NCBI GenBank assembly: GCA_022615475.1
Contig: JAKEGQ010000266.1
Location: 1 to 6,187, forward strand
Direction of reading: 5' to 3'
Length of the DNA stretch: 6,187 nucleotides
From: Candidatus Methylomirabilota bacterium
GTDB taxonomy: Bacteria; Methylomirabilota; Methylomirabilia; Methylomirabilales; CSP1-5
The notes under the pieces were generated by a model. That model was not told where the DNA came from and searched no databases. It was given only the letters and a program-made list of their open reading frames with translations. The first letter of the stretch is position 1. Every line of letters starts with the position of its first letter. A program made the position numbers and the translations under genes. This document shows, piece by piece, positions 1-6,120 of the stretch.

Positions 1-2305
1 GAGCCGGGAAGAGGTCGTACACGTAGTCGTGGGCGGCCAGGGCCTTTTTGCCCATCGTGCCCGCCTGGACACGCTTGACGATCTCCTCGCGGGAGAGGTC
101 GAAGATCGCGTCGAAGATGTGCGGGTGCTCCTGGCTGCTTGCCTCCCCCGCGACGAAGAGCACGCGGGCGCTATGCTGGATGTAGCGGGGGCAGAGGAGC
201 TGCCGCTTGAGGAGCTCCATGATGACGGGCGCCTTGGCGCGATCGAAGCGGCCCGGATCGCCGCGCCGGTCCAGCTCGGCGAAGAACGCGTAGGTCCACT
301 CGTTGTGGTAGTCCCACAACTTCTCGAACAGCTCTTTTGTGAAACGGGTGCCCGCCTTGACCTGGAAGGCGTTCTGGGCCGGGACGAGCCCGTCCTCGGT
401 GAGGGCCGGGCCTTTGAGGTAGCCGTCCTTCGTGATGGCGGCCCGGTGATGGATGAGGGTCCAGAGCCAGGAGACGTCGATCCGGTAGGTGGCGAGGTCG
501 TTCATGAACCTGAGGCGGAGCTCGTAGTCGTCGATGGCGGCCGCGAAGTTGCCGTTGAGAATCTGGAAGCCGTAGTTCGCAGCCATGTAGAAGGCGTGCT
601 GGATGTTCTCGATGGTGATGTCGCCCTTCGGGACCCCGTAGATGTCCTCCCAGAGCTTTCGCGTGAAGAGCTTCTCGGGCGTGTCGTACACCTCCTTCGT
701 GATGATCCATGGTGTGATCTTGCCCTGCGCGTTCAGCAGGCCGCGGGACTGGAGGAGGGACCGCTCCGCGTCGCTGAGACCGCTGGCGACCGTCGGCACC
801 GGTTTGCCCTTCACGTCCACGGTCTCGCGCGGGGCATCGACGCGGCCCTGGAGCTGCGTCACGGGCGCCTGGAGGGGCCCGTTGCCCGCGGCGACATAGG
901 CCGGCTCCGGGCTGGCGACCCAGCTCTGCCGATAGGCATCGTAGAGGCGTCCCTTGACCCGGCCGGAGAGGATCTCTTCCAGGGTGGGCTGCTGGCCGGC
1001 GGGGAGGGGTCCGTCGGGCACGAACATGAGACCTAACAGGCGCTCTCGGAGCTTGTCGATGACAATGGCGCGGAGCGCGAGCGGGTTGTACGCGGCGCGG
1101 CCATACGGGTCGGCCTGCTGGTAGATCATGACCGCGGCCATGCCGCCGATGGGGCCCCCATGGCTGAGCTCGCTGTTCTTCATGCCGGCCATGAGCATCA
1201 TCAGCGCGTTGTACCGCTGGTACGCGATCATGATCGGCGAGGCCATGCCGACCGACTGCGGATCCGGAAAGACACCCTGCGGGTCGTCCTTCCACATCTC
1301 GATGAGGCTGCCCAGGTAGTCCCAGCGGCCGACGTTTGTCCCCAGGAGCCGGCGCCGCAGCACCCAGGCGATCGCGGGCAGGAAGCGGCCCGCGTTGCCC
1401 TCCTCATACAGGATCTTGATCTTGAAGGTCCCCGGCCGCACGCGGATCGCCTCCTCCACCCGCACCAGGAGCTTCTCGAGAATCAGGGCCTCCTGCGGGG
1501 TCTGGACCTTCGGGATGTAGTAGTACACGCCGGTGCCGGCGCGCGTGAGGGCGTCATGGGTGTTGACGGCCCAGAGGATGGTGATGGGGATCATGGCGGG
1601 TGCAGGCCGGCCGTCCACCGTGATGTGGTCGAACTGCAGATGCATCCCGGGAGGCCGGGCGAACCGGGTCGGCCACTCGCCCGGGGACTTCTTGATCCGG
1701 TACACGCGAGGCTGGCCTTTTTTCACCACCTCGTAGGGACGGTCGGCCCACTGGCCCTCCAGAATGTCTTTGGCATTCTGCATGGCCGCAAAGACGCCGA
1801 TGGGCTGATTCTTGGGCGTGCCGTCGGGTCGGAAGTGAGGGGGCGAGGCGTCCTCGAAGTCCGGCATGTTAATGGGCGCCGCGCTGTTCAAGGCGTTGAA
1901 AGCCATGTCGAGCGGATGCCACGGGCCCGTGAGTTCCAGGCCGGGGTTCGTCAACGGATGGGCATCCTTCGGGATGGGCACCTCGTCGTTGAGGCGCCAG
2001 CGCCACTGGCTGTCCCGGCCGAGGAAGTTGTCGATCATGCCCTGGACGATCTGGCGAAAGGTCCAGGGCTTCCCTGTCACGGGGTCGTCGAAGGTGTCGT
2101 CCCACTTCGGCCAGGCGTACTTTTCCCTGACCGGCGCGGAGGATGCGAGGAGCTCCCGGCGCGCGGTGAGGACCGTCGAGATCTCGGGAGCCAGCTCGCG
2201 GGTGAGCGCGATGATCAGCTGTTCGACGTCGACTTCCCGGCCGTTGACTTTCTTGGTGCCGAAGAGCTGCGGAAAGGTTTGGGCGATGTCCTCGCGGATG
2301 ATCAT
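1..2305 (-). CDS. Malate synthase-like protein, unusually long, C-terminus cut by window edge
   Basis: Predicted to condense glyoxylate with acetyl-CoA to give malate and CoA (glyoxylate shunt or glyoxylate assimilation; cytoplasmic). One uninterrupted frame gives at least 768 residues beginning MIIREDIAQTFPQLFG. In-frame motifs match malate synthase A: RPPGMHL (R217, catalytic Arg) followed by H-I-TVDG-P; YYYIPKV near 265; YEEGNAG (E301) and GRWDY (D329), the Mg ligands with the usual 28-residue spacing; GGMAAV (M389); SWVASPEP (W462); and FMNDLATYRI (D603, catalytic base) followed by W-W-LIHH. Form A enzymes are about 530 residues. This one has about 50 extra residues before the Arg motif, roughly 80-100 extra between GGMAA and the base, and a longer tail ending in AHDYVYDLFP at the edge. 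The start is fixed by an AGGAGG site 8 nt upstream; in-frame ATGs at 2338 and 2347 lack one. It is transcribed divergently from lysA. The fold and family are quite secure. The substrate is less so, since a related acyl-CoA/glyoxylate reaction is possible. Confidence 0.85.
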   Translation of the reverse strand, partial: MIIREDIAQTFPQLFGTKKVNGREVDVEQLIIALTRELAPEISTVLTARRELLASSAPVREKYAWPKWDDTFDDPVTGKPWTFRQIVQGMIDNFLGRDSQWRWRLNDEVPIPKDAHPLTNPGLELTGPWHPLDMAFNALNSAAPINMPDFEDASPPHFRPDGTPKNQPIGVFAAMQNAKDILEGQWADRPYEVVKKGQPRVYRIKKSPGEWPTRFARPPGMHLQFDHITVDGRPAPAMIPITILWAVNTHDALTRAGTGVYYYIPKVQTPQEALILEKLLVRVEEAIRVRPGTFKIKILYEEGNAGRFLPAIAWVLRRRLLGTNVGRWDYLGSLIEMWKDDPQGVFPDPQSVGMASPIMIAYQRYNALMMLMAGMKNSELSHGGPIGGMAAVMIYQQADPYGRAAYNPLALRAIVIDKLRERLLGLMFVPDGPLPAGQQPTLEEILSGRVKGRLYDAYRQSWVASPEPAYVAAGNGPLQAPVTQLQGRVDAPRETVDVKGKPVPTVASGLSDAERSLLQSRGLLNAQGKITPWIITKEVYDTPEKLFTRKLWEDIYGVPKGDITIENIQHAFYMAANYGFQILNGNFAAAIDDYELRLRFMNDLATYRIDVSWLWTLIHHRAAITKDGYLKGPALTEDGLVPAQNAFQVKAGTRFTKELFEKLWDYHNEWTYAFFAELDRRGDPGRFDRAKAPVIMELLKRQLLCPRYIQHSARVLFVAGEASSQEHPHIFDAIFDLSREEIVKRVQAGTMGKKALAAHDYVYDLFPA

Positions 2306-2313
2306 GGCCTCGG

Positions 2314-2319
2314 CCTCCT
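2314..2319 (-). promoter_or_regulatory. Ribosome binding site of the malate synthase-like gene
   Basis: On the minus strand this reads AGGAGG, a perfect anti-16S match, 8 nt before the ATG at 2305. It decides the start over the in-frame ATGs at 2338 and 2347, which would add 11 or 14 residues with no conserved look. Confidence 0.75.
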
Positions 2320-2418
2320 GGCATGCCCCTGTGGACATGCCTCTCATTGAACCCCCGGGCCGCCTGGACCTGGCTGCCGTACGGCCCCCCTGGATGCTCC
2401 GGCAGCGGAAATAGCCAG

Positions 2419-2447
2419 ATGCTAAAGGAGGATGGAGCGCCAGTCAA
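2419..2447 (-). promoter_or_regulatory. Sigma70-type promoter for the malate synthase-like gene
   Basis: On the minus strand a TTGACT box (2447-2442) is followed after exactly 17 nt by TAGCAT (2424-2419), 5/6 and 4/6 matches to the -35 and -10 consensus. Transcription would begin near 2412 and give a leader of about 107 nt. The -35 box is preceded directly by a run of eight C on this strand. Housekeeping-type recognition is inferred; no start site is known. Confidence 0.6.
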
Positions 2448-2462
2448 GGGGGGGGATGGTGA

Positions 2463-2498
2463 CGAGCGCGGGCGGCATCGGCCGCGCCGCGGCGCTCG
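2463..2498. repeat. Interrupted GC-rich palindrome between divergent promoters
   Basis: The outer arms CGAGCGC (2463-2469) and GCGCTCG (2492-2498) are perfect inverted repeats. Inside them GCGGC (2472-2476) and GCCGC (2481-2485) form a second inverted pair around ATCG. The element lies between the two predicted -35 boxes, about 15 nt from each, where an operator serving both directions could sit. It lies upstream of the predicted start sites in both directions, so it would act as DNA rather than as a transcribed hairpin. In GC-rich DNA a nested palindrome of this kind may also be chance. Confidence 0.45.
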
Positions 2499-2512
2499 CT
2501 CCTACTTTCCCT

Positions 2513-2541
2513 TTGACAGGCTGCCAGGGCTGTGCTAACTA
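2513..2541 (+). promoter_or_regulatory. Likely promoter of lysA
   Basis: A perfect TTGACA (2513-2518) is followed after 17 nt by TAACTA (2536-2541), preceded by TGC (2533-2535), which would make an extended -10. The -10 itself is a poor match to TATAAT, so the call rests on the -35, the TG dinucleotide and the location. The predicted leader to lysA is about 75 nt. Confidence 0.4.
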
Positions 2542-2622
2542 ACGAGAAGCACGGATCTTGCGCCGACGTGCGTCTCCTTCCCTGCGAGCGACAGAGCCCC
2601 GCCGCGCGGGAGCCATTCATCG

Positions 2623-3882
2623 ATGCATCACTTTCACTACCGGGGTGAGGACCTCTACTGTGAAGAGGTCCCCATCTCAGCCCTTGCCGATGAGGTCGGA
2701 ACCCCCTTCTACCTGTACAGTTTCGCCACCCTCACGCGCCATTTTCGCGTCTTCGATGAGGCCTTCCAGGAGGTTCCGCATCTGATCTGTTTTGCCGTCA
2801 AGGCGAACGCCAGCCTCGCCATCCTGAGGCTCTTCGCAACGATGGGCGGCGGGGCGGACGTGGTCTCGGGCGGAGAGCTCTTCCGGGCGCTCTACGCCGG
2901 CATACCTCCCCAGCGGATCGTGTTCGCCGGGGTGGGGAAGCATCGGGAGGAGATGCAGGAGGCCCTCAAGGCGGACATCCTCATGTTCAATGTGGAGTCC
3001 TCGCAGGAATTGCGCCTGCTCAATCAGGTGGCGGGAGAGATGGGGACGGTGGCACGGGTGGCCGTTCGGGTGAACCCCGATGTGGATCCCAAGACGCATC
3101 CGTACATCTCCACCGGGCTCAAGAAGAGCAAGTTCGGTATAGACATCTCGATCGCCCTGGAGGAGTACCAGCTGGCCCAGACGCTGTCCCACATCGCCAT
3201 CGTCGGCATTCATACTCATATCGGCTCGCAGATCACCGATGTGAGCCCCTTCGTGGATAGCCTGACCCGCATTGCCGAGTTGATCCGTGAGCTGCGTACC
3301 CGTGGTATCGATATTCGGTATCTCGATGTGGGCGGCGGGCTCGGGATCCCGTATGGTGAGGAGGAGACGCCACCGCACCCGACCGAGATGGCCCGGGCGG
3401 TCATTCCCATCCTGAAGAGTCTTGGATGTACCATCCTCTTTGAGCCGGGACGCGTGATTGTCGGGAATGCCGGGATCCTGGTGACCAGGGTGCTCTACAC
3501 GAAACGGACCCCCACGAAGGATTTTGTCATTGTAGATGCGGGAATGAACGACCTGATCCGCCCAAGCCTGTATGGCTCCTACCACGCCATCCAACCCGTC
3601 CGGCGGCAGGAAGGGCGGCAGCGTCTCATGGTGGATGTGGTCGGACCGATTTGCGAGTCGGGGGATTTCCTCGCGAAGGATCGGGAGATCGCCATGGTGG
3701 AGCCCGGCGACCTCTTGGCCGTGATGAGTGCCGGTGCCTACGGATTTACCATGGCTTCGAATTATAACGCCCGACCTCGGGCCGCCGAGATCCTGGTGAA
3801 GGGCGATCGGCACTTCCTGATCCGGGCGCGGGAGAGCTATGAGGATTTGATTCGTGGAGAGGATATTCCCGACAATTTATGA
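2623..3882 (+). CDS. lysA: Diaminopimelate decarboxylase
   Basis: A PLP-dependent, cytoplasmic enzyme that decarboxylates meso-diaminopimelate to L-lysine, the last step of the pathway. The 419 residues match the usual 400-430. It is a fold III decarboxylase: the N-terminal barrel carries FAVKANASLAIL with the PLP lysine K60, GADVVSGGE at 77-85, HIGSQ at 199-203, GGGLGIPYGEE at 237-247 and the phosphate-binding EPGR at 274-277. The C-terminal domain carries GPICESGD (341-348), whose C344 completes the active site of the partner subunit, and GAYGFTMASNYN (371-382). The start at 2623 gives MHHFHYRGEDLYCEEV, a normal family N-terminus; the only Shine-Dalgarno candidate is a weak GGGAG (2608-2612). 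It leads the rightward lysine cluster and diverges from the malate synthase-like gene. The motifs are complete, and the substrate-side CESGD motif favours diaminopimelate over ornithine or arginine decarboxylation. Confidence 0.97.
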   Translation: MHHFHYRGEDLYCEEVPISALADEVGTPFYLYSFATLTRHFRVFDEAFQEVPHLICFAVKANASLAILRLFATMGGGADVVSGGELFRALYAGIPPQRIVFAGVGKHREEMQEALKADILMFNVESSQELRLLNQVAGEMGTVARVAVRVNPDVDPKTHPYISTGLKKSKFGIDISIALEEYQLAQTLSHIAIVGIHTHIGSQITDVSPFVDSLTRIAELIRELRTRGIDIRYLDVGGGLGIPYGEEETPPHPTEMARAVIPILKSLGCTILFEPGRVIVGNAGILVTRVLYTKRTPTKDFVIVDAGMNDLIRPSLYGSYHAIQPVRRQEGRQRLMVDVVGPICESGDFLAKDREIAMVEPGDLLAVMSAGAYGFTMASNYNARPRAAEILVKGDRHFLIRARESYEDLIRGEDIPDNL

Positions 3883-4013
3883 AGTAATGACCGTGAGCCA
3901 AGAGCTCGGAGGGACCTTCCTCATGGTGGTGGACCAACACCTTCGGCCCCTCGCTCCGGGCCTCCCGCGGCGACCCTGGTCGGCGGCTTACGTCCTGGGC
4001 CCCTCCGTGTTCA

Positions 4014-4044
4014 CGCTCCGTGCAAAAAGCATGGGCACGGAGCG
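4014..4044. repeat. Perfect 10-bp inverted repeat with 11-nt loop
   Basis: CGCTCCGTGC (4014-4023) and GCACGGAGCG (4035-4044) are exact reverse complements around an 11-nt loop that begins with five A. The stem would be strong in RNA. No U-run follows on either strand, so it is not a standard intrinsic terminator. It might protect the 3' end of the lysA message, act as an attenuator before dapA, or bind a protein as DNA. Confidence 0.6.
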
Positions 4045-4207
4045 CGCCTCGGTTTCCCAGGCCGTCGCCAGCCGAGGGGCCCCGCCGCTCCCGGCAATGT
4101 CGCTCGGGGCCTGCAGGTGCCCCTCACCGGTTCAGATCTGGCGCCCCACCCGTCGGCCTCACCATGCGGACCCGAGGCAAGCCAGATATTCCGGTCCTCG
4201 CTCTGGC

Positions 4208-4242
4208 GACTTTGGACATCGGACATCGGACTTTGGACTCTA
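4208..4242. repeat. Five-unit heptamer tandem repeat upstream of dapA
   Basis: Five consecutive 7-nt units each begin with GAC: GACTTTG, GACATCG, GACATCG, GACTTTG, GACTCTA. The array ends 20 nt before the dapA start, next to its ribosome binding site. It looks like a short heptamer microsatellite of the kind found in intergenic DNA of many bacteria. Any role in dapA expression is speculation. Confidence 0.75.
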
Positions 4243-4249
4243 AACGCAT

Positions 4250-4255
4250 GGAGGG
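4250..4255 (+). promoter_or_regulatory. Ribosome binding site of dapA
   Basis: GGAGGG lies 7 nt before the ATG at 4263. It chooses this start over the long upstream extension of the same frame (from 4020), which encodes low-complexity Arg/Pro-rich residues and runs through the hairpin and heptamer array. Confidence 0.7.
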
Positions 4256-4262
4256 AAGGGCG

Positions 4263-5147
4263 ATGAAGAAGAGCTTTGAAGGTTCCATCGTGGCGATGGT
4301 CACCCCCTTTCGAGACGGAAAGGTCGATGAAGCCAAGATCCGCGAGCTGGTCGAGTTTCATGTCAAGAACGGGACCGATGCCATTGTTCCGTGCGGGACC
4401 ACCGGCGAGTCCCCGACGCTGGGCCATGCGGAGCACAAGCGCGTGGTAGAGGTCACGATTGCGGCGGCGGCGGGCCGGGTCCCCGTGATCGCCGGGACCG
4501 GTTCCAACTCCACCGCCGAGGCGATCGACCTGACCCAGCACGCCAAGAAGGCGGGCGCGGACGGCGTGCTGATGGTCTGCCCCTACTACAACAAGCCCAC
4601 GCAGGCAGGCCTCATTGCCCACTACAAGGCCGTGGCGGCCGCGGTGGACATCCCGATCATCATGTACAACATCCCGGGACGGACGGGGGTCAACATGCTG
4701 ACCGAGACCGTCGCGACCCTGGCGGATGTGCCGAACATCGTCGGGATGAAAGAGGCCAGCGGATCGCTCGAGCAGATGACGGAGGTCATCAGTCTTTGCG
4801 GGGATCGAATCACGGTCGTCTCGGGCGATGATACGTTGACCCTTCCCCTGATGGCCGTTGGGGGCAAGGGAGTGATCTCCGTCGTCGCCAACATCGTCCC
4901 GAAGGAGACGGCGGAGATGACCCGTGCCGCGTTGAACGGCGACTGGAAGCGGGCAAAGGAGCTTCACCTCCGCCTCTTCCCCCTCTGCAAGGCCATGTTC
5001 TACGAAACGAACCCGATCCCGGTGAAAACGGCCATGCAGCTTCTCGGGAGACTGAATGGCGAGGTCCGGCTGCCGCTCTGCCCGATGTCTCAGGCCAACC
5101 GGGACAAACTGGAGAAGGCACTGCGAGCCTACGGCCTGCTGTCGTAA
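4263..5147 (+). CDS. dapA: 4-hydroxy-tetrahydrodipicolinate synthase
   Basis: A cytoplasmic TIM-barrel aldolase that condenses pyruvate with L-aspartate-4-semialdehyde, the first committed step to diaminopimelate and lysine. It has 294 residues, against a usual 290-300. Starting MKKSFEGSIVAMVTPF, it shows GTTGES (45-50) with T46 and T47, CPYYN with Y109, MYNIPGRTG (134-142) with Y135 and R140, and GMKEASG with the Schiff-base lysine K163. Each of these residues sits two positions after its E. coli counterpart, so the active site is complete. GDD (188-190) and GGKGVISVVAN (200-210) are further family signatures. Its neighbours are lysA upstream and dapB 60 nt downstream on the same strand. Whether it is made from a lysA read-through transcript or its own promoter is unclear. 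Related N-acetylneuraminate lyase or KDG aldolase activities are unlikely given the exact DapA motifs and the dapB neighbour. Confidence 0.97.
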   Translation: MKKSFEGSIVAMVTPFRDGKVDEAKIRELVEFHVKNGTDAIVPCGTTGESPTLGHAEHKRVVEVTIAAAAGRVPVIAGTGSNSTAEAIDLTQHAKKAGADGVLMVCPYYNKPTQAGLIAHYKAVAAAVDIPIIMYNIPGRTGVNMLTETVATLADVPNIVGMKEASGSLEQMTEVISLCGDRITVVSGDDTLTLPLMAVGGKGVISVVANIVPKETAEMTRAALNGDWKRAKELHLRLFPLCKAMFYETNPIPVKTAMQLLGRLNGEVRLPLCPMSQANRDKLEKALRAYGLLS

Positions 5148-5151
5148 GCCT

Positions 5152-5178
5152 TTGCGGCGTGAGATGACAGTCTATAGT
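5152..5178 (+). promoter_or_regulatory. Possible internal promoter before dapB
   Basis: TATAGT (5173-5178), a 5/6 match to the -10 consensus, lies 15 nt after a weak TTGCGG (5152-5157) in the dapA-dapB spacer. Transcription would start near 5185 and leave a short leader containing the dapB ribosome binding site. The -35 is poor and the spacer short, so co-transcription with dapA remains the simpler reading. Confidence 0.25.
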
Positions 5179-5198
5179 CGATGGCTGAATCACTGCGC

Positions 5199-5205
5199 GG
5201 AGGAG
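5199..5205 (+). promoter_or_regulatory. Ribosome binding site of dapB
   Basis: GGAGGAG ends 2 nt before the ATG at 5208 (GGAGG ends 4 nt before it). The spacing is tight but the match is strong. It lies inside the upstream extension of the frame that begins at 5181, which argues for the start at 5208. Confidence 0.6.
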
Positions 5206-5207
5206 CG

Positions 5208-6011
5208 ATGATCCGAGTCATTGTGACCGGGGCCGCTGGGAGGATGGGGGGTCGCGTCCTCGCCCTCGCCAAGGAGGCGGGCGACTTTCAGATCGTCGGG
5301 GCCACGGAACGCCCCGGCCACCCCGCCATCGGGCAGGATGCGGGAGAGGTGGCCGGGATCGGGGCGCTGGGGGTCAAGGTCGCCGATGGCCTGGCAAGGA
5401 TCATCGCGGGCGCCGAGGTCGTCATCGACTTCACGGCGCCGGAGGCCTCAGTCGATCATCTCCGGGTGGCGAGCCAGGCGGGTGTGCCCATCGTTGTGGG
5501 GACGACAGGGCTGACCAAGGAACATCTCGCGGAGGCCCGGCGTCTCGCCGCCCACATGGCCTGCGTCATCTCCCCGAACATGAGTGTGGGAGTCAACGTC
5601 CTCTTCAAGGTGTTGCGGGAGGTGGCCCGGACCCTGGGGGACGACTACGATGTGGAGATCGTCGAGGCCCATCACCACTTCAAGAAGGATGCCCCATCCG
5701 GCACCGCCCTCCGGATGGCCCAGGTAGTGGCCGAGGCGTTGGGGCGGGACCTGGAGCAGGTGGGAGTTTACGGCCGGAAGGGGATCGTGGGGGAGCGGCC
5801 GAAGGCAGAGATCGGCGTCCACACCGTCCGCGCAGGTGATATCGTGGGGGAGCATACCGTCCTCTTCGGAGGCATGGGAGAGCGGATCGAAATTGGTCAC
5901 CGGGCGCATAGCCGGGACAATTTTGCTCGGGGGGCGCTCAGGGCTGCCCGGTTTGTGGCGCAGGCGCCCAAGGGACTCTATGACATGGCGGACGTCCTCG
6001 GGCTCAAATAA
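5208..6011 (+). CDS. dapB: 4-hydroxy-tetrahydrodipicolinate reductase
   Basis: A cytoplasmic NAD(P)H-dependent enzyme that reduces the DapA product to tetrahydrodipicolinate. It has 267 residues; the family usually has 240-275. The start at 5208 gives MIRVIVTGAAGRMGGRV, a Rossmann strand with the dinucleotide loop GAAGRMG at 8-14 at the expected distance from the terminus; starting at 5181 would add nine unconserved residues. Other motifs are VVIDFTAPEA (71-80), GTTG (98-101), SPNMSVGVN (122-130), and the substrate and catalytic signature EAHHHFKKDAPSGTA (153-167). H155/H156 and K159 correspond to H159/H160 and K163 of E. coli. HTVRAGDIVGEH (205-216) and HRAHSRDNFARGA (231-243) close the C-terminal domain. 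It follows dapA by 60 nt on the same strand and very likely shares a transcript with it. Nothing is missing or unusual in the protein. Confidence 0.97.
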   Translation: MIRVIVTGAAGRMGGRVLALAKEAGDFQIVGATERPGHPAIGQDAGEVAGIGALGVKVADGLARIIAGAEVVIDFTAPEASVDHLRVASQAGVPIVVGTTGLTKEHLAEARRLAAHMACVISPNMSVGVNVLFKVLREVARTLGDDYDVEIVEAHHHFKKDAPSGTALRMAQVVAEALGRDLEQVGVYGRKGIVGERPKAEIGVHTVRAGDIVGEHTVLFGGMGERIEIGHRAHSRDNFARGALRAARFVAQAPKGLYDMADVLGLK

Positions 6012-6013
6012 CC

Positions 6014-6048
6014 GCTGTCAGCAGTCGGCCGTCCGCAGTCGGCTGTGA
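6014..6048. repeat. Five-unit heptamer tandem repeat after dapB
   Basis: Five 7-nt units follow the dapB stop almost immediately: GCTGTCA, GCAGTCG, GCCGTCC, GCAGTCG, GCTGTGA (consensus GCNGTCG). The period matches the array before dapA but the unit differs. The array is inverted relative to the one at 6121-6148. Confidence 0.7.
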
Positions 6049-6070
6049 GGGACTGGAGTAGAGACTGAAT

Positions 6071-6090
6071 CTTGAGACGAGGGTCTCGAG
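6071..6090. repeat. Short hairpin in the dapB downstream spacer
   Basis: CTTGAGAC (6071-6078) can pair with GTCTCGAG (6083-6090) across a GAGG loop, giving 8 pairs with one T-G wobble. No T-run follows, so it is not a clear intrinsic terminator. It sits at the centre of the larger inverted structure formed by the flanking heptamer arrays. Confidence 0.5.
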
Positions 6091-6120
6091 CCTCCTGTCT
6101 CCGGACTCATGTCTCCGACC

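Larger units (their letters stand above)
2306..2622. other. Divergent intergenic region between the malate synthase-like gene and lysA
   Basis: These 317 nt separate two genes transcribed away from each other. They hold the leftward promoter (2419-2447), an eight-G run (2448-2455), a GC-rich interrupted palindrome (2463-2498) and a likely rightward promoter (2513-2541). No lysine riboswitch core and no convincing small gene was seen. The short frames here overlap the start of lysA or the minus-strand gene and look like shadows. Confidence 0.7.
3883..4262. other. Non-coding gap between lysA and dapA
   Basis: These 380 nt interrupt the lysine cluster. A 129-codon frame across them (3854-4243) overlaps the lysA end, is proline/arginine-rich and resembles no known protein, so it is not called. 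The gap contains a near-palindrome at 3925-3941, a perfect 10-bp inverted repeat (4014-4044), a GGGGCCCC palindrome (4076-4083) and a heptamer array just before dapA (4208-4242). No T-rich tract follows any hairpin, so there is no canonical intrinsic terminator. No lysine riboswitch core or T-box was recognised, and no promoter with good boxes was found for dapA. Confidence 0.7.

Noticed and set aside
171..1295. 374-codon minus-strand frame
   Set aside because: It lies in a different frame from the malate synthase-like gene, is Arg/Pro/His-rich with no family motif, and the conserved R217, E301, D329 and D603 motifs all fall in the other frame.
1160..2350. 396-codon plus-strand frame (and 29-1036)
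   Set aside because: These are antisense shadows of the malate synthase-like gene, common in GC-rich DNA. Their products are Asp/Val/Gly/Arg-rich with no recognisable domain.
2677..3813. 378-codon minus-strand frame opposite lysA
   Set aside because: It is a complement of the lysA coding sequence, with a His/Gly-rich composition and no motifs.
3854..4243. 129-codon frame overlapping the end of lysA and the gap
   Set aside because: No family resemblance, and it overlaps the lysA 3' end, the inverted repeat and the heptamer array.
3883..4262. Lysine riboswitch or T-box before dapA
   Set aside because: I could not find the conserved core elements of the L-box or the T-box sequence. A covariance-model search would settle it.
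4011..4967. 318-codon minus-strand frame opposite dapA
   Set aside because: It is an antisense shadow of dapA that runs through the gap repeats, with no motifs.
5166..5190. Third heptamer-like array in the dapA-dapB spacer
   Set aside because: There are two AGTC words 7-9 nt apart but no run of regular units. Too short and degenerate to call.
6071..6090. Intrinsic terminator after dapB
   Set aside because: The hairpin exists but is followed by a C/T/G mix rather than a T-run, so a terminator call is not supported.
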